NCBI RefSeq assembly: GCF_004217225.1
Contig: NZ_SHKM01000001.1
Location: 434,001 to 498,000 of the forward strand
Direction: 5' to 3'
Length of the DNA stretch: 64,000 bases
Source of the DNA: Azospira oryzae
GTDB lineage: Bacteria; Pseudomonadota; Gammaproteobacteria; Burkholderiales; Rhodocyclaceae
Notes under the pieces: generated by a model
The model's input: only the letters and a program-made list of their open reading frames with translations
Told to the model about the DNA's origin: nothing
Database searches by the model: none
Program-made: the position numbers and the translations under genes
Shown here: one piece after another, positions 36,626-46,007 of the stretch
How the letters are laid out: every line of letters starts with the position of its first letter
Position numbering within the stretch: position 1 is the stretch's first letter

Positions 36626-38200
36626 CTAGCGGGGCCGCACCTGGGCGGCGAAGGTGAATTCGTCGATGCGGGCCGGGTAGGTGAGGCCGGCGCGCAGGGC
36701 CCAGGTGGCCACCTGATGGTGCAGGGGGATTACCGGCAATTGCTGCATGGCCTGATCCATGGCCGTCTCGGCGGCGCGGCTGCGGCGGGCCGGGTCGGTG
36801 CTGGCCAGGGCGCTGCGGATGTCCGCATCCACCCTGGCGTCGCTGAAGCGGCCCCAGTTCCAGGCACCCCAGCCGGATTTTTCGTCCGGGGTGCCGAGCA
36901 GGGTGCGCAGGGCGAAGTCGCCGGAGAGGGAGCCCCAGCCGAGCAGGGCAGCGCTGAAATCGGCATGGCGCAGGCGGCCGAAGTAGGCGGCCAGGGGCAG
37001 GGTTTCCACCTTGGTCTTGACCCCGATGCGGCCGAAGAACTGGGCCAGGGTCTGCAGGATCTGCTCGTCGTTGAGGTAGCGGTTGTTGGGGCCGTGCAGG
37101 GTCAGGGCGAAGCCCTGGGGGTAGCCCGCTTCTGCCAGCAGGCGCTTGGCCCCTTCGGGGTCGTAGGGCTCCGCCGCCGGCTGCTGGCCGTGGCCGGGAA
37201 TGCCCGGCGCCACCAGGCGGCTGGCGGGCACGCCGAGGCCGTCCAGGGTGCGGGCGGCGAGGGCCTCCCGGTTGATGGAGCGGGAGAGGGCCTGGCGCAC
37301 CTTGAGGTCTTTCAGGGGATTCTTTGCCAGGGGCTTGCCGGCCAGGTCGGTGACGAAGGGCGAGGCGTCGCGGAAGAGGTCCAGTTGCAGGAACAGGGTG
37401 CGCCAGGAGACGCGCTGCTCCAGCCGGAAATTGGCAGAGAGGCGGGCATCCTTTTTCAGCCTGGCCACGTCGGCGCCGGGCACGCCTTCGATCATGTCCA
37501 CCTGGCCCGCCAGCAGGGCGGCGAGGCGGGCGGCATCCGCCGGCAGGATGCGCAGGGTGAGCGTATCCCACGCGGGCTTCTCGCCCCAGTAGCCGTCGAA
37601 ACGGGCCAGCTCCACCGCCTCGCCGCGGCGGAACTTGAGCAGGCGGAAGGGGCCGGTGCCCACCAGGGCCTTGCCGCTGTTGAAGTCCTCCGTGCCGGCC
37701 TTGGCCGCGGCCTTTTTGGAAACGATGAAGATGGAGGCCAGGTCCAGGGGCAAGGGGCCGTAGGGCTGGGCCGTGGTCAGGCGCAGGGTGTGGGCATCCA
37801 CCACCTTCTTGCCGCTGATGGCCCTGGTGAAGCCGGTGAAGGGGCCGGGGCTCTGGGTGAGGCTGGCGGGGCGCTCCAGGGAGAAGACCACGTCCTCCGC
37901 CGTGAGGGGGCTGCCGTCGTGGAATTTCACTCCCGGGCGCAGCTTGAATTCCCAGGTGGTGGGGTTGACGGCCTGCCAGGACTGGGCCAGGCCCGGCACC
38001 AGCTGGCCATCCTTGTCCACCGCCACCAGGGTCTCGAAGAAGTGGCTGGCCACGGCGATGTTGGGGGCGGCGTTGAGATAGTGGGGGTCCAGGGAGGAAA
38101 CGTCGGCGGCCAGGCCCACGCTGAGTCCGGCCGCCCGCAGGGACGGGCTGGCGAGCAGCAGCAGGGGGAGCAGGAAGGACAGCAGCAGACGACGGGCCAT
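36626..38200 (-). CDS. ABC transporter periplasmic substrate-binding protein (SBP_bac_5)
   Basis: 524 residues with signal peptide MARRLLLSFLLPLLLLASPS ending in SLRA-A. Family 5 landmarks are DVSSLDPHYLNA, HFFETLVAVDKDGQLVPGLA, WEFKLRPGVKFHDGSPLTAE and GTGPFRLLKF. Such proteins deliver peptides, nickel chelates, opines or similar solutes to DppBC-type permeases. It is first in a three-gene unit with the two permeases. The ligand cannot be inferred. Confidence 0.92.
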   Translation of the reverse strand: MARRLLLSFLLPLLLLASPSLRAAGLSVGLAADVSSLDPHYLNAAPNIAVASHFFETLVAVDKDGQLVPGLAQSWQAVNPTTWEFKLRPGVKFHDGSPLTAEDVVFSLERPASLTQSPGPFTGFTRAISGKKVVDAHTLRLTTAQPYGPLPLDLASIFIVSKKAAAKAGTEDFNSGKALVGTGPFRLLKFRRGEAVELARFDGYWGEKPAWDTLTLRILPADAARLAALLAGQVDMIEGVPGADVARLKKDARLSANFRLEQRVSWRTLFLQLDLFRDASPFVTDLAGKPLAKNPLKDLKVRQALSRSINREALAARTLDGLGVPASRLVAPGIPGHGQQPAAEPYDPEGAKRLLAEAGYPQGFALTLHGPNNRYLNDEQILQTLAQFFGRIGVKTKVETLPLAAYFGRLRHADFSAALLGWGSLSGDFALRTLLGTPDEKSGWGAWNWGRFSDARVDADIRSALASTDPARRSRAAETAMDQAMQQLPVIPLHHQVATWALRAGLTYPARIDEFTFAAQVRPR

Positions 38201-38659
38201 GGGGTTTCTTCGGGGCGTAGGAATGAAGCGCGTTGGGATGAGGGCCGACAACGGAATGATGGGGCCATGGAGGCGCCAGTCTACCGAGGCCGGCGGCCGG
38301 GGGAAAGGACGGCGGCCATCGCGGAGCGGCGTTGCTGCGGCATCAGCCGGCGGTGGTAAGTGGTGGAAGGCACCAGTCGCCGGGCGGTGCCGGGTGTGGG
38401 GGCAAGGTGCGGCGGATGAAATGGACCGGCCGGCTGGCGGGGAAGGCGGCAGCAAAGTGGGCGAGAAAGATAAGCAAGAAAGGCGGCGCCAGTCCCGGGG
38501 TTGCTGCCTCCAGACCATCGGCCTGAGAGCAAGGAAGGACGGACATTCCGGCCTATCATGGCTGGAGAATGGCGTCCTGCCTGCCTTCCAGGGCATGCCA
38601 TAAAAGCATTCCGCCCCGCCCGGGGCCGGCTGCCGGCAGGGGCGCCGGCAGGCCGGGTG
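38201..38659. other. 459-nt gene-free stretch between trmA and the binding-protein gene
   Basis: No supported gene. It should hold the promoter of the ABC importer genes on the minus strand and the 3' end of trmA. The part nearest trmA is very GC-rich with small hairpins (for example CCCC/GGGG at 38612-38623) but no T-run. Confidence 0.5.
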
Positions 38660-39748
38660 TCAGCGGCGGCTCAGCAGCAGGCCGCACTCCAGGTGGTCGG
38701 TGTAGGGGAACTGGTCAAAGGCGGCGGCCGCGGCGATGCGGTGGGTGTCGTGCAGGGCCGCCACGTTGGCCTTGAGGGTCTCCGGGTTGCAGGAGATGTA
38801 GAGGATGTGGTCGAAGCCCCGCACCAGTGCCAGGGTGCCGTCGTCCAGGCCGGCCCGGGGCGGGTCCACGAAGACGGTGGAGAAGCGGTAGCCCTTCAGG
38901 TCGATGCCGGCCAGGCGGGTGAATTCCTTGGTGCCGCTGTAGGCTTCGCTGAATTCCTCGGCGGAAATACGCACCACCTTGACGTTGTCCACCCGGTTGG
39001 CTTCCAGGTTGTACTGGGCGGCATGGACCGAGGTCTTGCTCATTTCCGTGGCCAGCACCCGCTCGTAGTGGGACGCCAGGGCGATGGTGAAATTGCCGTT
39101 GCCGCAATACAGCTCCAGCAGGTCGCCGCCCAGGGTGTCGGCCTGGGCGCAGGCCCAGGCCAGCATCTGCCGGTTCACCTCGCCGTTGGGCTGGGAGAAG
39201 GCGCCCTCGATCTGCTGGTAGCGCAGCTGGCGGCCTTCCAGTTCGAAGCTTTCCTCGACCCAGTCCCGGCCCAGGACCAGTTTCTGCCCCCGGCTGCGGC
39301 CGATGAGCTGGATGTTGAGCCGCTGCGCCAGGTCCCGGGCGGCCGCTTCCCACAGGGGGCGCAGGGGCCGCTTGTACACCAGGGTCACCAGCAGTTCGCC
39401 GCTCAGGGTGGAGAGGAAGTCCACGCGGAACAGGTAGTCCTTGAGCAGTTCGCTGGCCTGCAGTTCGTCCCGCAGCCGCGGCATCATTTCGCAGATGGTG
39501 GCGGAGGCCACGGGGAAGGTTTCCAGGGGCACCGCTTCCCGGGGATTGTCCGGGTTGAACATGGCGTAGGCCACCTGGCCCTCGCGGCGGACGATCTGGA
39601 ACTCGGCCCGCAGCCGGTAGTGCAGGGGGGCGGAGCGGGCGATGTGGGGCTCGGGCAGGTCGAAGGGGGCGAAGTCGGCCCGGTAGCGGGCGATCTTTTC
39701 GGCCAGCAGGGCGTCGTAGGCGGCGGGGTTGATTTTGCGTAGCGGCAT
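38660..39748 (-). CDS. trmA: tRNA (uracil-5-)-methyltransferase
   Basis: 362 residues, the normal TrmA length. The methyltransferase core has LLELYCGNGNFTIALA (SAM motif), FVDPPRAGLDD, and the nucleophile Cys in LYISCNPETLKANVAAL; QPNGEVNRQML is also typical. It makes m5U54 in the T-loop of tRNA. The ATG at 39748 begins the conserved MPLRKINPAAYDALLAEK region. Confidence 0.94.
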   Translation of the reverse strand: MPLRKINPAAYDALLAEKIARYRADFAPFDLPEPHIARSAPLHYRLRAEFQIVRREGQVAYAMFNPDNPREAVPLETFPVASATICEMMPRLRDELQASELLKDYLFRVDFLSTLSGELLVTLVYKRPLRPLWEAAARDLAQRLNIQLIGRSRGQKLVLGRDWVEESFELEGRQLRYQQIEGAFSQPNGEVNRQMLAWACAQADTLGGDLLELYCGNGNFTIALASHYERVLATEMSKTSVHAAQYNLEANRVDNVKVVRISAEEFSEAYSGTKEFTRLAGIDLKGYRFSTVFVDPPRAGLDDGTLALVRGFDHILYISCNPETLKANVAALHDTHRIAAAAAFDQFPYTDHLECGLLLSRR

Positions 39749-39909
39749 GGTCTTGGCAGGGCGGCAGTCACGGTGCGCCGGCGGCATGACAGGGGGCGTG
39801 ACCGGGTGGATATTCGGGTCGGGCGGGCCGGCGCAGCCGCAATATACACAACTCGCCGGGGCCTTTCAGGATTTTGTGCCGGGGCGGCGGAGGCGGCCCC
39901 GGGGCTGCC

Positions 39910-42900
39910 CTAGAGCTTGAGCCGGTGGCTTGCCGCCAGGGCCTGCAGCCGGGCCTGGGCCTGGGTGAAGTCGAAGTCGCGCACGGCCCGGGCCAGGGGC
40001 GGGAAGTCCTCGCCCAGGGCGCCGTGGAGCAGGGCCTCGTGTTCGTCCAGGAGCTTTTCGCAGGCGAAATCGTCGTTTGCCAGCTGCTGGGCCAGGCGGG
40101 CGCAGACTTCCTCCACCTGCATCCAGTTCACCGTGGCCTTGGCCGCCGGCACTTCCTGGGTGGCCAGGACGGCGGCGATGGCGTCCACCAGCGGGGGCAG
40201 GCTGTCGGCGATCTTGCCCAGCAGGTCCTGCAGCAGGTCCGGGGGGTCCCGCTGGCGGATGGCGTGCTCCAGCCCTTCGGCCAGGTCGCGCAGGGGCATG
40301 GCGCCGATCTGGGCGCTGACGCCCTTGAGGGTGTGGGCCTCCCGTTCGGCCCCGACCCAGTCCCCGGCATCGATGGCCCGGGCCAGCCGTTGCGGGGCGT
40401 CGCGCTGGCCGCTGACGAACTTGTCCATGAGGCGCAGGTAGAGGCCTTCCCGGTCCAGGGCCTGGTGCAGGCCCAGGGTCGCATCCAGCCCGGGGATGCC
40501 GGCGAAGGGCTGGCGGTCGGCCTTGGCTGGGGCCGCGACCGGCGGCGTCGGCGTGACGGTGCCGGGCAGCGGCGCGGCGGCCTGCGGGGCCACGAGGGGC
40601 GCGCCGGGGGCCAGCCACTTGAGCAGCTTGCCCAGCAGGTCCCTCGGGTCCACCGGCTTGGCGATGTGGTCGTTCATGCCCGCCGCCAGGCAGCGTTCCC
40701 GGTCCTGCTCCATGGCGTTGGCGGTCATGGCCAGGATGGGCAGGACGGCGGCGGGGAACTGTCGGCGGATTTCCCGGGTGGCGGCGATGCCGTCCATGAC
40801 CGGCATTTGCATGTCCATCAGGATCACGTCGTAACGCTGCTGGCGCACCTTTTCCAGGGCGCTGGCGCCGTCGTCCGCCACATCCACCACCATGTTGGCG
40901 CCGGCCAGGAATTCGCTGGCCACTTCCTGGTTCAGCTGGTTGTCCTCCACCAGCAGCACCCGCAGGCCGGCCAGGGGCGCCAGGTCGGGCAGGGCCTCCG
41001 GGTCGGCCGCGCTGTGGGGGCCGTCCTCATGGTCGAGGATGCGCATCACGGTGTTGAACAGCTGGGAAGGACTGACCGGTTTGATGAGGATTTCCTCGAT
41101 GCCCTGGAGGCCGCTCTCGCCGGCGCTGCGGGCCAGCTCATCGCGGCCGTAGGCGGTGATCATCAGCACCAGGGGCGGCTGGGGCAGCTCCAGGCGGCGG
41201 ATTTCCCGGGCCGTGGCGAGGCCGTCCATTTCCGGCATCTGCCAGTCGAGGAAGACGATGTCGTAGGGCTCCCCGGCGGCGCTGGCCCGCTGCAGTTCGG
41301 CCAGGCAGCGGTTGCCCGAATCGGTGTCGCTGACCTGGAAGCTCATGCTGCGCAGCATGTCGCAGACCACGTCCCGGGCATGGTCGTGGTCGTCCACCAC
41401 CAGCAGGCGGCGGGTCCGCAGGTCGGGCCGGGGCGGGGCCCGGTGGCGGGCGGTGCTGCTCCGGCCCAGGCGGGCGGTAAACCAGAAGGTGGAGCCCCGG
41501 CCCGGTTCGCTCTCGGCCCCCACCTGGCCGTCCATCAGTTCGGCCAGGCGCTTGGCGATGACCAGGCCGAGGCCGGTGCCGCCGTACTTGCGGGTGGTGG
41601 AGCTGTCGGCCTGCTGGAAACTGTTGAAGAGGGTGGGCAGTTCCCCGGCCTTGATGCCGATGCCCGTGTCGTGCACGGCAAAGCGCAGCAGCACCTCCTG
41701 GCCCTGGTCTTCCTCCAGGCCGACGTGGATGGCCACCTCGCCCCGTTCGGTGAATTTCACCGCGTTGCTGGCGTAGTTGATCAGCACCTGGCCGATGCGC
41801 AGGGGGTCGCCCACCAGGTGGCGCGGCACCTCGTCGGCCATTTCGATGACGAACTCCAGGCCCTTGCTGGTGGCCCGCTCCGACATCAGGCTGGAGACGT
41901 CCTCCAGCACTTTCTCCAGGTCGAAGTCGATCTGCTCGATGTGCAGCTTGCCGGCCTCGCTCTTGGAGAAGTCCAGGATGTCGTTGATGATGCCCAGCAG
42001 GTGCTGGCTGGAATGCTGGATCTTGCGCAGGTATTCGCGCTGGCGTTCGTCCAGGTCGGTCTTCAGGGCCAGGTGGGTCATGCCGATGACGGCATTCATG
42101 GGGGTGCGGATTTCGTGGCTCATGTTGGCCAGGAAGTCGGCCTTGGCCTGGGCCGCCGCTTCGGCCAGGGCTTTGGCCTGGGCCATCTCCGCCAGGATGC
42201 GGCGCTCCTCGCCGATGTCTTCCACGGTGCCGGCCATGCCCTTTTCCGGGGCGTTGCGGTCGATCACCTGGGCCATGATGCGGCCCCAGAAGCGGCTACC
42301 GTCCTTGCGTACCAGCTCCAGTTCCTCACGGAAGTAGCCGTGGCGGGCCAGGCCCTCCCGCACCCGCTCGCCCACGGCGAGGAAGGTGGCCTCGTCCGGG
42401 TACCAGATGCGGGTGCTCTGCTCCAGGATTTCCCCCGGCTCGTAGCCGAGGATTTCCTCGATGGTGCGGTTGCAGCGGCGGATGATGCGGTCCCGGGTGA
42501 GCACGATACCGATGCGAGTGCCGTCGAAGACCGCCTGCTGCTCCTGGTTGGCGTCCCGCAGGGATTTGGCCAGCTCCACCAGCTCGGCGGTGCGCTCCTC
42601 CACCAGCACCTCCAGGTGGTCCCGCTCCCGGCGGATGGTCTCGTTCTGGGCGGCGATGTGCTGCTGCAGCAGGTTGAAGTTCTGCAGCAGCATGCGGATC
42701 TCGCCGCTGCCCTGGACCTCCACCGGCTCCAGGGGAATGTGGCCGGCCCCGGTTTCGCCGATCTGGCGGGCGGCCCGTTCCAGGGGCGCCAGGGAGCGGC
42801 GCACTCCCAGCCACACCAGCAGGGCCACCAGCAGGGTGATGAGGGCGGCGCCGCTGTAGATGCGCTTGGTAGCCCGTTCCAGGGGGGCGAAGGCTTCCCG

Positions 42901-43749
42901 GGTGGGCAGGTAGGACACCACCATCCAGTTGGCGGTGGGCACCATGGCGGCGGCGCTGATGATTTCCAAGCCCTTGGAATCCACGGTCTGGCCCGGGCCG
43001 ATATAGCCCTTGAGGCGGCGATCCAGCAGGGGATTGATGCCGGGAGCCGGCAGCTTTTCCAGGACCCGGGTGGGGTCGGTGCTGGCGGCGAAGATGCCCT
43101 GGTCCAGGGCGTATACGTGGAAGCCGCCGCTCTGGCCGTTATGCACTTCGTCGGTGAGGTGCAGGGGGCTGCCCGGGGCGATCACGTCGGCACCGCAGAG
43201 GGCGCCGAGGAAGGTGCCGTCGGCGGCGATGACGGGTACCGCCACCAGCAGCACCGGCTTCTTGGCGAAGCGGCCGAACCAGACCCGGATGGCCGGCTTG
43301 CGGGTGTCCCGGATGCTGATGAAATAGCTGCTGTCGTTGTAGGGCGTGCCGACGTGGCCCCGTTGCGGATACTCGGCGGTGCGGATGCCGTTGGCGGCGA
43401 TGAAGTAGATGTCCCGGGAAAAGATGCGGCTGGCCACCGTCTGCTCATTGAGGAAGGTCTGGATCTGCCGGGGCGAGTTGAGGGACTGGGCAACCAGGTG
43501 GCGGGCCAGGCCGTCGATGACGTCCAGGCGCAGCCGCAGTTCCGCTTCCAGGGTCCGGGCGAGGAAGTCGGCGCCGGTCTTCTGCTCCTGGCCGATGAGG
43601 ACCACCGAATCCCGGCGCAGGGCGTCGGCCACGTAATAGGCGAGGGAACCCATGCCCAGGGCGAAAATGAGGGCGCAGAAGAGGGCCGCCTTGATCTTCA
43701 GGGGCAGGCTTTCGATTTTTCGGCGCATCCGCGTTGCTAAATTGCCCAT
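39910..43749 (-). CDS. Hybrid sensor histidine kinase (dCache-HAMP-PAS-HisKA-HATPase-REC-REC-HPt)
   Basis: 1279 residues. There is one membrane helix near residues 19-42, a periplasmic dCache-like sensor (about 43-295), and a second helix (about 300-317). HAMP and coiled coil follow to about 405, then a PAS domain (about 408-525). The phospho-acceptor His545 lies in ANMSHEIRTPMNAVIG; the ATPase domain (about 650-765) has NAVKFTERG and GTGLGLVIAKRLAELM. Two receiver domains carry FLDWQMPEMDG and LMDMQMPVMDG, and the final HPt domain has AHTLKGVSAQIGA. It is a phosphorelay sensor of BarA/EvgS type. The ATG at 43749 has GGGAG upstream. No partner output regulator is adjacent, so its target is elsewhere. 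Confidence 0.92.
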   Translation of the reverse strand: MGNLATRMRRKIESLPLKIKAALFCALIFALGMGSLAYYVADALRRDSVVLIGQEQKTGADFLARTLEAELRLRLDVIDGLARHLVAQSLNSPRQIQTFLNEQTVASRIFSRDIYFIAANGIRTAEYPQRGHVGTPYNDSSYFISIRDTRKPAIRVWFGRFAKKPVLLVAVPVIAADGTFLGALCGADVIAPGSPLHLTDEVHNGQSGGFHVYALDQGIFAASTDPTRVLEKLPAPGINPLLDRRLKGYIGPGQTVDSKGLEIISAAAMVPTANWMVVSYLPTREAFAPLERATKRIYSGAALITLLVALLVWLGVRRSLAPLERAARQIGETGAGHIPLEPVEVQGSGEIRMLLQNFNLLQQHIAAQNETIRRERDHLEVLVEERTAELVELAKSLRDANQEQQAVFDGTRIGIVLTRDRIIRRCNRTIEEILGYEPGEILEQSTRIWYPDEATFLAVGERVREGLARHGYFREELELVRKDGSRFWGRIMAQVIDRNAPEKGMAGTVEDIGEERRILAEMAQAKALAEAAAQAKADFLANMSHEIRTPMNAVIGMTHLALKTDLDERQREYLRKIQHSSQHLLGIINDILDFSKSEAGKLHIEQIDFDLEKVLEDVSSLMSERATSKGLEFVIEMADEVPRHLVGDPLRIGQVLINYASNAVKFTERGEVAIHVGLEEDQGQEVLLRFAVHDTGIGIKAGELPTLFNSFQQADSSTTRKYGGTGLGLVIAKRLAELMDGQVGAESEPGRGSTFWFTARLGRSSTARHRAPPRPDLRTRRLLVVDDHDHARDVVCDMLRSMSFQVSDTDSGNRCLAELQRASAAGEPYDIVFLDWQMPEMDGLATAREIRRLELPQPPLVLMITAYGRDELARSAGESGLQGIEEILIKPVSPSQLFNTVMRILDHEDGPHSAADPEALPDLAPLAGLRVLLVEDNQLNQEVASEFLAGANMVVDVADDGASALEKVRQQRYDVILMDMQMPVMDGIAATREIRRQFPAAVLPILAMTANAMEQDRERCLAAGMNDHIAKPVDPRDLLGKLLKWLAPGAPLVAPQAAAPLPGTVTPTPPVAAPAKADRQPFAGIPGLDATLGLHQALDREGLYLRLMDKFVSGQRDAPQRLARAIDAGDWVGAEREAHTLKGVSAQIGAMPLRDLAEGLEHAIRQRDPPDLLQDLLGKIADSLPPLVDAIAAVLATQEVPAAKATVNWMQVEEVCARLAQQLANDDFACEKLLDEHEALLHGALGEDFPPLARAVRDFDFTQAQARLQALAASHRLKL

Positions 43750-43937
43750 CCGCACTCCCGCTCAGGCTCGATCCCCGCTTCCCTCCACTGCTGGGACAGC
43801 GGCGGAGGGGTTTGATTCACCCGGCATGGCCGGGCGGGCTTGCCGCCCATGGTTCCAGTGTCAAAAATTCGGGGGCGTCTTGTCAATCGGCATATGCCGA
43901 ATGCGAGGCGACGGTTGTCCCGGGGGGCGCCGGGAGC

Positions 43938-43966
43938 AAAAAAAAACGGGGCCTGGGGCCCCGTTT
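43938..43966 (-). terminator. Intrinsic terminator after metY
   Basis: A 9-bp stem (43944-43952 with 43958-43966) is followed on the minus strand by a run of about nine T residues. Confidence 0.93.
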
Positions 43967-43987
43967 CGTGGTTGCGGCAGGTTTGGC

Positions 43988-45262
43988 TCAGACGGCGGCC
44001 AGGGCCTGTTCCAGGTCGGCGATGAGGTCGTCGATATGCTCGATGCCGATGGACAGGCGCACCGTATCCACCGTGACGCCGGCCTTGGCCAGTTCTTCCG
44101 GGTTGAGCTGGCGGTGGGTGGTGGAGGCCGGGTGGCAGGCCAGGGACTTGGCGTCGCCGATGTTCACCAGGCGGGTGAACAATTGCAGCGCGTCCTGGAA
44201 GCGGGTGCCGCCCTCGATGCCGCCCTCGACGCCGAAGGTGAGGATGCCGGAGGGCTTGCCGCCCAGATACTTCTTGGCCAGGGCGTGGTCCGGGTGGTTT
44301 TCCAGGCCGGCGTAGTTCACCCACTTCACCTTCTTGTGGCTCTGCAGGTACTTGGCCACGGCGATGGTGTTGTCGGTGATGCGCTCCATGCGCAGGGCGG
44401 CGGTCTCGATGCCCTGCAGGATGAGGAAGGCGTTGAAGGGGCTGATGGCGGCGCCGGTGTTGCGCAGGGGCACGACCCGGGCGCGGCCGATGTAGGCGGC
44501 GGGGCCCAGGGCTTCGGTGTACACCACGCCGTGGTAGGAAACGTCGGGCTCGTTGAGGCGCTTGAAGCGGGTCTTGTGCTCGGCCCAGGGGAACTTGCCG
44601 CTATCGACGATGATGCCGCCGATGGAATTGCCGTGGCCGCCCAGGTACTTGGTCAGGGAATGCACCACGATGTCGGCGCCGAACTCGATGGGGCGCAGCA
44701 GGAAGGGGCTGGCCACGGTGTTGTCCACGATCAGCGGAATGCCGTTGCGGTGGGCGATCTCGGCCAGCTTCTCGATGTCGGTGATGTTGCCCAGGGGGTT
44801 GCCGATGGTTTCGGCGTAGATGGCCTTGGTCTTGCCGTCGATCAGCTTCTCGAAGGAGGCCGGGTCCCGGTAGTCGGCGAAGCGCACCTGGATGCCCAGC
44901 TGGGGGAAGGTGTGGGCGAACAGGTTGTAGGTGCCGCCGTAGAGGGTGGCGGTGGAGACGATGTTGTCGCCGGCTTCGGCGATGGTCTGGATGGCGTAGG
45001 TGATGGCAGCCTGGCCGGAAGCCAGGGCCAGGCCGGCGATGCCGCCTTCCAGGGCGGCGACGCGCTTTTCCAGGACGTCCTGGGTGGGATTCATGATGCG
45101 GGTGTAGATGTTGCCCGCCACCTTCAGGTCGAACAGGTCAGCCCCGTGCTGGGTGTTGTCGAAGGCGTAGGAGGTGGTCTGGTAGATGGGTACCGCCGCC
45201 GCCTTGGTGGTGGGATCGGGGGAATAACCGGCATGTACGGCCAGGGTTTCGAGCTTCGGCAT
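43988..45262 (-). CDS. metY: O-acetylhomoserine sulfhydrylase
   Basis: 424 residues of the Cys/Met metabolism PLP family, sized like MetY. Motifs: SGQAAITYAIQTIAEAGDNI, the PLP-lysine in VVHSLTKYLGGHGNSIGG, and HPASTTHRQLNPEEL near the C-terminus. It makes homocysteine from O-acetylhomoserine and sulfide, for methionine synthesis in the cytosol. The ATG at 45262 has GGGAG 7 nt upstream. It has its own terminator, and a 250-nt upstream region with two strong inverted repeats is shared with a divergent gene. Confidence 0.93.
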   Translation of the reverse strand: MPKLETLAVHAGYSPDPTTKAAAVPIYQTTSYAFDNTQHGADLFDLKVAGNIYTRIMNPTQDVLEKRVAALEGGIAGLALASGQAAITYAIQTIAEAGDNIVSTATLYGGTYNLFAHTFPQLGIQVRFADYRDPASFEKLIDGKTKAIYAETIGNPLGNITDIEKLAEIAHRNGIPLIVDNTVASPFLLRPIEFGADIVVHSLTKYLGGHGNSIGGIIVDSGKFPWAEHKTRFKRLNEPDVSYHGVVYTEALGPAAYIGRARVVPLRNTGAAISPFNAFLILQGIETAALRMERITDNTIAVAKYLQSHKKVKWVNYAGLENHPDHALAKKYLGGKPSGILTFGVEGGIEGGTRFQDALQLFTRLVNIGDAKSLACHPASTTHRQLNPEELAKAGVTVDTVRLSIGIEHIDDLIADLEQALAAV

Positions 45263-45387
45263 CAGGAGTCTCCCTTGTTTGGATGATCGGTGGGGCGGCC
45301 CCTCGGTGGCCGCCATGACAGTGGATGAGAGTCTAGCACTAAAAAAGCGGTTTTCTAGATCGATTGGGTATATGCAAACTACGAGTT

Positions 45388-45427
45388 GGTTCCTAGGGAC
45401 TTTCCCGGGAAGTACCTAGGACGAACC
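45388..45427. promoter_or_regulatory. 40-bp nested inverted repeat between metY and the CZB-like gene
   Basis: GGTT and AACC (45388-45391, 45424-45427) flank two CCTAGG palindromes (45392-45397, 45415-45420), which flank an ACTT-CCC/GGG-AAGT core. Nearly the whole 40 bp folds into one hairpin or reads as a large two-fold operator. CTAG-containing words are generally rare in bacterial DNA, so a pair in mirrored positions is notable. Confidence 0.6.
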
Positions 45428-45452
45428 CTGGGGGCGCCGAATATTACTTTCG

Positions 45453-45474
45453 TTTTATGCGCAAAGGCATAAAA
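45453..45474. promoter_or_regulatory. TTTTATGC-N6-GCATAAAA operator-like palindrome
   Basis: A perfect 8-bp inverted repeat with a 6-nt spacer, 38 nt upstream of the CZB-like gene start. It suits a dimeric transcription factor or lies over the promoter. The binder is unknown. Confidence 0.5.
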
Positions 45475-45512
45475 TTAAATCAAGCCAACCACTATAAGAA
45501 AAGAGGTGTGCC

Positions 45513-46007
45513 ATGCGTCCCCTCGACCTTATCCGAGCCTTTTTCAGCGGTAGTCCCTTCTCCCGGCGGGAACGGGAGGAAGTGCGCAGCCAGATCAACT
45601 TCTGCCGCGTGGCGGCCGAATGGACGGCGGTGCGCCGCGAAGTCACCGCCTGGGTGGTGGACGGGCGTACGCCCGGGCCCATGTGGTGCGAGCGCCTGCC
45701 CCGGCTGGAAGAACGGCCCCTGGGCCGCTGGATCGCCAGCGGCGCCCGGCGCAACTTCGGCGATCTGGGTTCCTTCTCCGATTTCGCCCGCATCCACCGC
45801 CAGGTGTGCGAGGACGTGCGGACCATCGCCCGGGCCCAGGCCCAGGGTGACGAGCAGGAGGCCAGCCGCAGCTTCCACCACGACTTCGAGCCCCACTACC
45901 GGGAGTTGCGCAGTTGGCTGGTGCATCTGGCCGACCTGTTCGACGCCGGCTGCGCCCAGGGCATGGAGGAAGAGTTTCAGTTCACCCAGCCGGCGATGAT
46001 GCGGTAG
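45513..46007 (+). CDS. Stand-alone CZB-like (chemoreceptor zinc-binding) protein
   Basis: 164 residues, soluble and helical. RPLGRWI near residue 69 corresponds to the CxLGxW core of CZB domains but with the usual Cys replaced, and IHRQVCEDVRTIARAQAQGD matches the following His-bearing helix. CZB domains sense zinc or oxidants (HOCl) in chemoreceptors and diguanylate cyclases. The changed Cys may mean altered metal binding, or the resemblance may be only structural. AGAGG lies 6 nt before the ATG. The 3' end overlaps the convergent small membrane gene by 31 nt. Confidence 0.55.
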   Translation: MRPLDLIRAFFSGSPFSRREREEVRSQINFCRVAAEWTAVRREVTAWVVDGRTPGPMWCERLPRLEERPLGRWIASGARRNFGDLGSFSDFARIHRQVCEDVRTIARAQAQGDEQEASRSFHHDFEPHYRELRSWLVHLADLFDAGCAQGMEEEFQFTQPAMMR

